Source: Gammaproteobacteria bacterium
GTDB lineage: Bacteria; Pseudomonadota; Gammaproteobacteria; CAIRSR01
Direction: 5' to 3'
Assembly (NCBI GenBank): GCA_963575655.1
Contig: CAUYTY010000182.1
Location: 1-40,885 of the forward strand
DNA: 40,885 bases
In this document: piece by piece, positions 34,294-40,885 of the stretch
Numbering within the stretch: position 1 is the stretch's first letter
Layout: each line of letters starts with the position of its first letter
Notes under the pieces: generated by a model
Told to the model about the DNA's origin: nothing
What the model saw: only the letters and a program-made list of their open reading frames with translations
The model's database searches: none
Program-made: the position numbers and the translations under genes

Positions 34294-35640
34294 TTACGTT
34301 TTGACGAGGAGTTGGTGTAGGTCGTGGCTAAGTGGGTAGCTTCGCCAAGCTAGGGACGACGCCGGCGGGGGGGGGGCTGAGCGAGAAGAGGAACCCGTGC
34401 TGCGGTCGTGGTTTTTACCGGGTCGCCCATGCTCGCGGGAGCGGCGCAAGGCTTCCGCAGAGGGCGCGATGGTATTGGCGAGGAGATCAGGGTTGAATTC
34501 TCCAGCGGGGATCTTGAAATTTAGAAAGGCCTCTATCTCGGGCAGAAAGAAGGAATAACGTTCGCAGGCGAAGCTGATCGCGTCCCCTGCCGCCCCGGCG
34601 CGGGCGGTGCGCCCGATACGGTGGACGTAGTCCTCGGGGTCTTGGGGAAGGTCGTAGTTGAAGATGTGGCTAACGTCGGGGATGTGTAGCCCGCGTGCCG
34701 CTACATCGGTGGCTACTAGTACCGGCAGATCCCCACGTTGAAATTGATCGAGCAGCTTCATGCGCTTGATCTGAGGGACATCACCGGACAGCACCGAGGC
34801 ACGAATGTGGTTGGCCACTAGATGGACGCGCAATTTTTCGGCCTCGGCTTTGGTGTTGACAAAAACGATGCTGCGTCGTGGATCCATTGTGCGCAACATA
34901 CCTACCAATAGTGGTAACTTTTCTTCGTTGGCGGTGTAGTACACACATTGGCGGACTTGCTCTACAGTCTTCCGGTCGGGGGCGATCTGGACTAGGTGTG
35001 CCTCGTGCATATGTTCGTAGGCCAACTCGTAGACCCGCCACAGCAGGGTGGCTGAGAACAGCATGTTGAGGCGCCGTTGGGGAGGGGGCATACGCCGGAG
35101 CATAAAGCGTACGTCGGCGATGAAACCGAGATCGAACATTCGGTCGGCCTCGTCCAGTACCATGACCTGAATCCCTTTGAGACCGAATATCTGCTGTTTG
35201 TGATAGTCGATGAGGCGCCCAGGGGTGCCGATCAGGATGTCCGTGCCCTCGGTCAGGTTGGTGCGCTGACTGTCGTAGCCGGTTCCACCGTATGCTAGGC
35301 CCAGGCGTAGATTGGTATACCGCCCCAGTGCCTCGGCGTCCTTGTGGATCTGAATGGCCAGTTCTCGGGTCGGGGCCATGATCAGCGCCCGAGGAGAGGG
35401 GTGGTCCGCTACAGGGGGGTGACGCAGGAGGTGGGCGAAGGTGGCAAGCAGAAAAGCGATGGTCTTTCCGGTACCGGTCTGGGCTTGGCCCGCGATATCT
35501 CTTCCAGTCAAAGCGATGGGTAGGGTGTCCGCCTGGATCGGCGTGCAGTGGGTGAATCCCAGTTCGGCGAGTCCCTGAAGCAATGGTTGGGGCAGGTCAA
35601 AACCGGAGAAATCTATTTTAGTTAGATAGTTATCAGTCAT
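34294..35640 (-). CDS. rhlB: ATP-dependent RNA helicase RhlB
   Basis: This DEAD-box helicase unwinds RNA for RNase E/PNPase in the degradosome. From MTDNYLTKIDFSGFDLP the sequence aligns along its length with RhlB: Q motif FTHCTPIQADTLPI, Walker A AQTGTGKT, PTRELAIQI, DEAD box VLDEADRMFDLGF, SAT (LFSATLLWRV), and C-terminal VATDVAARGLHIPDV and HRIGRTARAGAAG. A basic and proline-rich tail follows. An upstream extension in the same frame (to 35859) overlaps the trxA start and lacks family likeness, so ATG 35640 is used although its SD is weak. Divergent from trxA-rho, as in other gammaproteobacteria. Confidence 0.94.
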   Translation of the reverse strand: MTDNYLTKIDFSGFDLPQPLLQGLAELGFTHCTPIQADTLPIALTGRDIAGQAQTGTGKTIAFLLATFAHLLRHPPVADHPSPRALIMAPTRELAIQIHKDAEALGRYTNLRLGLAYGGTGYDSQRTNLTEGTDILIGTPGRLIDYHKQQIFGLKGIQVMVLDEADRMFDLGFIADVRFMLRRMPPPQRRLNMLFSATLLWRVYELAYEHMHEAHLVQIAPDRKTVEQVRQCVYYTANEEKLPLLVGMLRTMDPRRSIVFVNTKAEAEKLRVHLVANHIRASVLSGDVPQIKRMKLLDQFQRGDLPVLVATDVAARGLHIPDVSHIFNYDLPQDPEDYVHRIGRTARAGAAGDAISFACERYSFFLPEIEAFLNFKIPAGEFNPDLLANTIAPSAEALRRSREHGRPGKNHDRSTGSSSRSAPPPPASSLAWRSYPLSHDLHQLLVKT

Positions 35641-35802
35641 TTTCGGGGGGTGTGGTAGCAAAAAGGGGCGGTTTGGGCTTGCAACAAACGTTCGATTGGG
35701 ATGAAATTCAGCCATCTCTTGGTCACACAGGGTAGCCTCTGTCCTGGCGCCCATTATCCATACTTCCTCAGCTTTCTGTTTTTCTGGAGATAAAGGTTTC
35801 CT

Positions 35803-36129
35803 ATGAGTGCCAACATCGCAACCATCACCGATGACTCCTTCGAGGAGGACGTGCTTCACTCTTCGGTGCCAGTTTTGGTCGATTATTGGGCGGAGTGGTG
35901 CGGGCCATGTAAGTCGATCGCACCAGTCCTAGACGAGATTGCCACAGAGTACGCTGGACGTGTCAAAGTCGCCAAGCTCAACATCGATCAGAACCCAAAA
36001 ACCCCTCCTCGTTACGGCATCCGTGGTATTCCCACGCTGATGTTGTTCAAGGATGGTCAGATAGAGGCCACCAAAGTCGGTGCTGTCTCCAAGTCACAAC
36101 TTGCTGCCTTCATCGACCACAATCTGTGA
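35803..36129 (+). CDS. trxA: Thioredoxin 1
   Basis: This is a cytosolic dithiol reductant of 108 residues with the WAEWCGPCK active site (Cys33, Cys36) and the cis-proline in [14 protein letters not shown]. It is reduced by thioredoxin reductase and serves ribonucleotide reductase, PAPS reductase and others. The ATG has AAAGG upstream. It lies between divergent rhlB and co-directional rho, the standard arrangement. A small difference from E. coli is TPPRYG in place of TAPKYG before the beta strand that carries the cis-proline. Confidence 0.97.
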   Translation: MSANIATITDDSFEEDVLHSSVPVLVDYWAEWCGPCKSIAPVLDEIATEYAGRVKVAKLNIDQNPKTPPRYGIRGIPTLMLFKDGQIEATKVGAVSKSQLAAFIDHNL

Positions 36130-36688
36130 TGGGCATTATCTGCGGTGTCGACCGCTGTCATGGTATTCGATCAGGTAGGTTGTTGTTTCCTGGTGGTACG
36201 TGACAGTGGTTGAGGCCTTGCCGGTGTCGCAGGTAGTGCTGTTGTTTGGCACAATGCTGATGCCTCTGTTGAAAGTTGCTGATCAGAGGCGACAGCACTG
36301 TACGCGCGGGTGGCGAGTGGTTACCATGCGCATGGTTGCAAGTTTTGTAGTGACCGCCTGTAGAAAGGTCCCGAATCTTTGGTTCACGCTGAAGGCACAA
36401 CCGGGCCTGTTGAAGCAGAATCCGGGCACCATTTGTCTTACTGGATAAATGGATGGGTTTTGGAAAACGGTTGCATCCTGCCGCGCCGCTAGCTTTTAGG
36501 GCTGGACGGCGTCTGGTGGAGGTGCTATGGTTTCCCCGCGTAAATTCCTCAAGACGCCTTTGTGCCCAATCCGGTGTCTGTCGACTCCCTAATCTGTTCC
36601 GCATACCTCCCTAAGTCCTTCCCGGGGCTGTGCTGTGCCCGTATTCCCTACGTGGCTGGCATTGTTCCTGACCTGACTTTTTACCACT
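36130..36688 (+). promoter_or_regulatory. Long leader region of rho, C-rich near its 3' end
   Basis: The 559 bases between trxA and rho hold no gene on either strand. In 36541-36688 I count 50 C and 29 G, with pyrimidine-rich runs (CTAATCTGTTCCGCATACCT, TATTCCCTACG). Rho represses its own gene by terminating in such a C-rich, G-poor leader in E. coli, so this stretch is a candidate rut region. The promoter itself was not identified. Confidence 0.5.
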
Positions 36689-37948
36689 ATGAATCTTACC
36701 GAACTCAAGAAAAAAAGTGCTGCTGAAGTGATCGATGTCGCCCAAGCCATGGGTATTGAAGGAATGGCGCGTTCCCGTAAACAGGATGTGATCTTCGCTA
36801 TTCTCAAGGCCCATGCCCAAAAGGGGGAGGATATCTACGGCGACGGGGTTCTGGAAATTTTACAAGATGGGTTCGGTTTTCTGCGCTCCGCAGACAGTTC
36901 CTATCTTGCCGGTCCAGACGACATCTATGTCTCTCCCAGCCAGATTCGTCGTTTCAACCTTCGTACTGGTGATACCGTCTCTGGCAAAATTCGTCCCCCG
37001 AAGGAAGGCGAACGATATTTTGCCCTCCTCAAGGTTGGCGATATCAATTTTGAATCGCCAGAAAATTCCAAGAACAAGGTCCTGTTCGAGAATCTTACCC
37101 CGCTCTTTGCAAATCAACGTCTCACCCTGGAACGCGGTAACGGCAGCTCCGAGGATGTTACGCCGCGGATCATTGACCTCATTGCCCCGATCGGAAAAGG
37201 TCAGCGCGGGCTCTTGGTGTCACCGCCCAAGGCGGGTAAGACTATGATGTTGCAGAGTATTGCCCAGAGTGTTGCCTATAACTCGCCGGACAGTTACCTG
37301 ATCGTTCTGTTGATCGATGAGCGTCCCGAAGAGGTAACCGAGATGCAGCGTTCGGTGCGTGGGGAGGTAATTTCCAGTACCTTCGACGAACCGGCAACCC
37401 GTCATGTGCAAGTAGCGGAGATGGTCATCGAAAAGGCCAAGCGTCTCGTCGAGCATCGCCGTGATGTAGTAATTCTGCTCGATTCCATTACTCGCTTGGC
37501 GCGTGCCTACAATACCGTTGTACCTTCTTCTGGTAAGGTCTTAACGGGAGGCGTGGATGCCAATGCCCTGCATCGACCCAAACGCTTTTTCGGCGCCGCA
37601 CGCAATATCGAAGAGGGCGGTAGCCTTACCATTATTGCCACGGCGCTGATTGATACCGGCTCACGTATGGACGACGTAATCTACGAGGAGTTTAAAGGGA
37701 CCGGTAATATGGAGATCCACCTGGATCGCAAGATCTCCGAAAAGCGTACCTTCCCAGCGTTGAACATTAATCGTTCCGGTACGCGGCGTGAAGAATTGCT
37801 CACCGAGCCCGACGAACTTCAAAAGATGTGGATCCTACGAAAACTCCTCCATCCAATGGATGAGATCGCCGCTATGGATTTTCTCTTGGAGCGAGTCAAA
37901 GCCACCAAAACCAACCTGTCCTTCTTCGATTCCATGAAACGTTCCTAA
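36689..37948 (+). CDS. rho: Transcription termination factor Rho
   Basis: Rho is a hexameric RNA-dependent helicase that ends transcription at rut sites. It has 419 residues, as in E. coli. The N-terminal domain begins [19 protein letters not shown]. The cold-shock RNA-binding domain includes [20 protein letters not shown]. The ATPase has Walker [11 protein letters not shown], the Walker B region [16 protein letters not shown], the Q loop and R loop ([20 protein letters not shown]), and the arginine finger region. No clear SD precedes the ATG. It is convergent with the thioredoxin-like gene that follows. Confidence 0.98.
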   Translation: MNLTELKKKSAAEVIDVAQAMGIEGMARSRKQDVIFAILKAHAQKGEDIYGDGVLEILQDGFGFLRSADSSYLAGPDDIYVSPSQIRRFNLRTGDTVSGKIRPPKEGERYFALLKVGDINFESPENSKNKVLFENLTPLFANQRLTLERGNGSSEDVTPRIIDLIAPIGKGQRGLLVSPPKAGKTMMLQSIAQSVAYNSPDSYLIVLLIDERPEEVTEMQRSVRGEVISSTFDEPATRHVQVAEMVIEKAKRLVEHRRDVVILLDSITRLARAYNTVVPSSGKVLTGGVDANALHRPKRFFGAARNIEEGGSLTIIATALIDTGSRMDDVIYEEFKGTGNMEIHLDRKISEKRTFPALNINRSGTRREELLTEPDELQKMWILRKLLHPMDEIAAMDFLLERVKATKTNLSFFDSMKRS

Positions 37949-37991
37949 GGTATGCATCGTTGTCTGGCCGGTTTGTTGAAGCATCCTATCC

Positions 37992-38348
37992 TTAATCCCG
38001 CGATAATTCTCCGTGGGCCTCGATAAACTCCCGCACGAAATGTTCCGGACGCATCCCGGAAAAATGTCCCACCACTACTCCGTTTCGAAACAGGAGGCAG
38101 GTGGGGAATCCGCGCAGCCGATAGTGTCCGGCAAGATGCATGTTTTCGTCCGCTTCGACCTTGGCGAGCACTACCGCGCCGTGGTAGCTGCGCACGATTC
38201 GCTCCAACAGTGGGGTCAGGGAGCGGCAGGGGCCGCACCACTCGGCCCAGAAATCTACCAGCACCGGTCGCTGTCGCGAGACATCCACAACCTGGGTGGT
38301 GAAATCCTCTTCGCTAACATCGATAATCCAATCTTCGGGGGTTTTCAC
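37992..38348 (-). CDS. Second thioredoxin-family protein
   Basis: The 118-residue protein has a [13 protein letters not shown] active site and RLRGFPTCLLFRNGVVVG, containing the cis-proline. It is a stand-alone thioredoxin fold closer to the N-terminal half of CnoX/YbbN than to TrxA, judging by the N-terminal DWIIDVSEEDFTTQVVD, but without the TPR half. It could be a chaperone-linked or specialised reductase. The start is GTG 38348 with AAGGA nine bases upstream. It is convergent with rho and faces away from the coiled-coil gene. Confidence 0.85.
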   Translation of the reverse strand: MKTPEDWIIDVSEEDFTTQVVDVSRQRPVLVDFWAEWCGPCRSLTPLLERIVRSYHGAVVLAKVEADENMHLAGHYRLRGFPTCLLFRNGVVVGHFSGMRPEHFVREFIEAHGELSRD

Positions 38349-38498
38349 GGCTCGGGGTCCTTGTTGTGTACAGGTTTAGGGGAGGGGCATGTTAGCGTCA
38401 TACCGCGCTGGTCACCAGGTGTGGGGAAATCAGTTGCTGTGAAGTTTTGGAAAGCGATAGTTGGTTGATAAAGTTGATCCAAGGGCGATGATTAAATA

Positions 38499-38560
38499 AT
38501 CCAAGTTGTTACCTATGGCCCAATTCAACCGTTATTCCGGCAATCCCTGCCGGAATAACG
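38499..38560. repeat. Dispersed-repeat end plus 12-bp hairpin
   Basis: ATCCAAGTTGTTACCTAT (38499-38516) is a degenerate copy of the window's dispersed repeat end. Next, CGTTATTCCGGC (38530-38541) pairs exactly with GCCGGAATAACG (38549-38560). A diverged relative of this hairpin lies near 29919-29945. The rest of 38349-38640 has no gene. Confidence 0.5.
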
Positions 38561-38640
38561 ACCTAACGAGTTGTCGGCAACAACCGGGACTAAATAGCTT
38601 TATTTATTGTTATTCAGAGGTTTAGACATCGGAGATCGGT

Positions 38641-40488
38641 ATGAATCAGCGCAATGAAATGAAACATCAGGGGTGGTATCTGGGATGTGCCCTATGTTTG
38701 GTTGCCGCCATGGCTACTGCGGAAACGCCAGAGGTGACGGTTATGACTTCCACAGCAGCAGTGGCGCCTGCGGTGGAGGAACAGGGCACGACGGTAGCGT
38801 TTCCAGCCCCGGCGGAAGAGAAGGCGTTGGTACCGACGGCCCCTGTTCCTGCAGCAGAAGAGAAAACACCGGTAGCGGTGGTGGCGGAGCCTGCCCCGGT
38901 ACCGCAAGAGAATTTCCCAGTATCGGCAGAGGCCCAGCCTTCGCCGGTCGATGCGAAGAGTCCGGCAACGGTAGTTGAAGAGAAGAGCCCGTCGGCAGCG
39001 ATTGAGGAGAAACAATCACCGGTGGTTGCAGTCTCAGCGCCGGCCCCGACCGAGGTGGACCTTGCGTCTTTACGGGCGAGCCTGGCTAGGGCGGAAGCCG
39101 AACGTGACGAGGCTATCAACCATTTGGAGGGGATTCGGGCGGATGTCGATGCAATACGTCAGGCTCAGACGACCGCTCAGACTCGGGCCGTGGGACTGGA
39201 GGTTGATCTTCGTGCTGCTCGTACCCGGATCAATATCTTGGATAAAAATGTACAGACCGGGCGAGAGCAGGCGAGGCGTGATTCGGTTGCATTGGCGGAC
39301 TTGGATTCAAGGCTTCATGACGCCTTGGACGCCGCCCAGCATTGCGGTGAGACCTTGGCAAGTTCCGAGGGACGTACCCGGACGGCTGGCGCTGAGATTG
39401 TCCATTTGCAGCAAGAGATACAGAACCTGACTCAAAATCGAGATGAATTGACGGTGAAACTCGCGGAACGGGAAGATACGTTGAGCAAGGTCCAAGGACA
39501 GCTTCAGGAACGGGAAGCGACCCTGACCGCTACTCAGAACCAGCTCACGGAACGAGAGACGACCCTGACCGCCACTCAAAATCAACTTGCTGCACGGGAA
39601 GAGGCGTTGACCAAGACCCAGGTACAGCTTCAGGAGCGCGATGCGAGCCTAACTGCCGTCCAAAACCAACTTGCCGAACGGGAAGAGACCCAGAGCAGGA
39701 CTCAGGGACAGCTTCAAGAGCGCGAGGCAGCCCTAACCGCTACCCAAAACCAACTTGCCGCGCGAGAAGCAACGCTGACCAAGGTCCAAGAACAGATCCA
39801 AGACCGAGAAGCGACGCTGACCGCTCTCCAGAATCAACTCGTAGAACGGGACGCGATGTTGGCTAAGACCCAGGAACAACTCCAGGAGCGAGAGGCGAAT
39901 CTAACGACTGCCAAAAATCAACTCGCTGCGGAAGAAACTCAGGCTACGCAGTTACGCTTGGATCTCGATGGAGTTACAAAAGAGCGAGATGAGGCTCGTA
40001 CTCGCGTGGCGTCATTGGAAACAGAAAAGGTAGGGCTGGCGGGAGAGCTAGAGAAAACCAAGCAGGATCAGGCCGAAATAAATACCCGGTATACCGATCT
40101 GGAAGATCGTCACGGACAATTGATCACTACGCTGGCGCCTATGGATGGCGGTACGCTTGATATCAAGACCGCCCGTACCCAGGCGGCCGAGGCCTATGAA
40201 CACTATCGTGTCCTTTGGGAAAAACATCTCGGTCGCAATCGTGATTCAACGGAATTGTTGACTCAGATCGAGCAGGCGCGCCATGATTTGTTTGTTGCCC
40301 AATATCGAGTAATGAGGGTGAGTGGGGGAGGGGAGCTTTATATTGTGCGTCCACGAGACTCTCTTTCGGATTTGGCGCGCCTCGCCTCTCGGGATGGTAG
40401 TCGTTGGGGTGAAGTTCGTGACGCCAATGCCCACCTGTTGACCAAGACTGGCCCATTGTTGGTGGGAACCCCACTAGTGGTGCCTTAA
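38641..40488 (+). CDS. Exported long coiled-coil protein with 14-residue repeats and a C-terminal LysM-like domain
   Basis: The 615-residue protein has a signal peptide (hydrophobic YLGCALCLVAAMATA), then about 100 residues of Pro/Ala/Val/Glu-rich sequence with short repeats (variants of PAPAEEK). A long coiled coil spans about residues 140-510. Within it, from 39481, ten exact 42-base units and a partial eleventh encode a 14-residue repeat (consensus LTATQNQLAAREAT, two heptads) with no insertions. The last about 50 residues (YIVRPRDSLSDLA...GDV-like turn...PLLVGTPLVV) resemble LysM, a peptidoglycan-binding fold. It may link the outer envelope to the wall, but its function is unknown. GGAG precedes the start; ATG 38659 is an alternative. 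It stands alone. Confidence 0.85.
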   Translation: MNQRNEMKHQGWYLGCALCLVAAMATAETPEVTVMTSTAAVAPAVEEQGTTVAFPAPAEEKALVPTAPVPAAEEKTPVAVVAEPAPVPQENFPVSAEAQPSPVDAKSPATVVEEKSPSAAIEEKQSPVVAVSAPAPTEVDLASLRASLARAEAERDEAINHLEGIRADVDAIRQAQTTAQTRAVGLEVDLRAARTRINILDKNVQTGREQARRDSVALADLDSRLHDALDAAQHCGETLASSEGRTRTAGAEIVHLQQEIQNLTQNRDELTVKLAEREDTLSKVQGQLQEREATLTATQNQLTERETTLTATQNQLAAREEALTKTQVQLQERDASLTAVQNQLAEREETQSRTQGQLQEREAALTATQNQLAAREATLTKVQEQIQDREATLTALQNQLVERDAMLAKTQEQLQEREANLTTAKNQLAAEETQATQLRLDLDGVTKERDEARTRVASLETEKVGLAGELEKTKQDQAEINTRYTDLEDRHGQLITTLAPMDGGTLDIKTARTQAAEAYEHYRVLWEKHLGRNRDSTELLTQIEQARHDLFVAQYRVMRVSGGGELYIVRPRDSLSDLARLASRDGSRWGEVRDANAHLLTKTGPLLVGTPLVVP

Positions 40489-40604
40489 CCATCGGGTAGG
40501 AATTACCTATCTATATGCAATTCGGTAACGTGGGTACGCCTTTTCGTGCCCATGAAGCAGGGCCGTTGCTGTCTATATTCAACCTCTATGTCATAGACAC
40601 TAGA

Positions 40605-40742
40605 CATTATCCGAAACCTATCCACGCCCCTCTCTTTTTGGGAGAGGGGCCGGGGGTGAGGACGGTAACTAGCTGAATATTAACTCCCGTCACCCCCATC
40701 TCTGCTCCTTTCCCAGGAGGAGAGGGAAGATTTCGGATAGTG
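40605..40742. mobile_element. 138-bp MITE-like repeat with inverted ends
   Basis: TATCCGAAA (40608-40616) is repeated inverted as TTTCGGATA (40731-40739), and the match extends outward. Inside is GCCCCTCTC (40626-40634) with GAGAGGGGC (40642-40650) around a T-rich loop, and a second purine/pyrimidine-rich hairpin near 40697-40730. It has the same plan as the elements at 69-250 and 3169-3325 but with different ends. Nothing else is seen in 40489-40604. Confidence 0.55.
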
Positions 40743-40746
40743 CCTA

Positions 40747-40872
40747 CTAGCGAAAAGCCCCATCTAAGTAAAAACGTAAGTCCACGCTGTAGTAGTAACC
40801 CTCCTTGTCGCACAATCCAACCAACCCTAGCCGGTGGTGTTCCAGACCTGGATATGGCCAGTAATGTTCCAT
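40747..40872 (-). CDS. Possible 41-residue protein near the window edge
   Basis: An ATG at 40872 opens a minus-strand frame of 41 codons (MEHYWPYPGLEHHRLGLVGL, then CDKEGYYYSVDLRFYLDGAF). The composition looks protein-like, with aromatic residues, and an in-frame stop lies just before the ATG. No SD is clear and the frame is too short to assign; it might be the tail of a decayed gene. Confidence 0.3.
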   Translation of the reverse strand: MEHYWPYPGLEHHRLGLVGLCDKEGYYYSVDLRFYLDGAFR

Positions 40873-40885
40873 AATTTAGATATTT

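Noticed and set aside
35641-35859. Upstream extension of rhlB by 73 codons
   Set aside because: It overlaps trxA and lacks likeness to RhlB, which begins at the ATG at 35640.
38741-39019. Several overlapping minus-strand frames in the coiled-coil gene
   Set aside because: They are mirrors of the repetitive Pro/Ala/Glu region.
39481-39936. Evenly spaced repeats considered as a CRISPR array
   Set aside because: Units are contiguous, in frame, 42 bases with no spacers, and encode heptads.

Overview
The window looks like the chromosome of a gammaproteobacterium. The evidence is gene order: recO close to pdxJ, ndk-rlmN-pilW, rhlB divergent from trxA-rho, and a pilG-pilH-pilI-pilJ-chpA-chpC (Pil-Chp) chemosensory cluster. 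Mobile debris, dispersed palindromic repeats and a DUF29 gene would fit a large-genome sulfur-oxidiser-like lineage, but I cannot name a genus.

Layout: 1-250 homopolymer and small inverted-repeat elements; 328-4133 a Sel1/SPOR protein, recO, a broken DUF29 gene, a MITE-like element and pdxJ; 4357-8331 a cytochrome c lipoprotein, a structured-RNA element, cysM, a PolB-type exonuclease and a GH26 glycosidase; 9151-20148 the Pil-Chp cluster, split between pilI and pilJ by a second copy of the structured RNA; 20328-26156 an orphan HPPD-like VOC protein, a small membrane protein, a sensor kinase and a frameshifted REC-GAF-PAS regulator; 26286-29875 mlaC, ndk, rlmN, pilW; 29982-32366 a GldG-like gene (two frameshifts) and a DUF4340 gene; 32399-34011 transposase remnant and an IS4-type element; 34294-38348 rhlB, trxA, rho and a second thioredoxin; 38641-40488 a secreted coiled-coil/LysM protein; then a terminal repeat and a very small ORF.

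How the genes fit together: PilJ signals through PilI/ChpC and the multi-HPt kinase ChpA to PilG and PilH, to control type IV pili. PilW, encoded further on, is the pilotin that places the PilQ secretin. Sensor kinase 22365-24401 and the REC-GAF-PAS gene probably form a second phosphorelay. trxA-rho/rhlB is the usual housekeeping locus, with a long C-rich rho leader.

The most interesting item is a pair of about 270-280-nt repeats (4979-5248 and 10821-11100). They carry compensatory base changes in a stem and GNRA tetraloops, which resemble HEARO/omega RNA of the IscB family, but no iscB or tnpB ORF is attached. One copy sits inside the Pil-Chp cluster. Several genes have single-base lesions (DUF29 TGA, PAS frameshift, two +1 G insertions in the gldG-like gene) that could be real decay, switching, or sequencing error.
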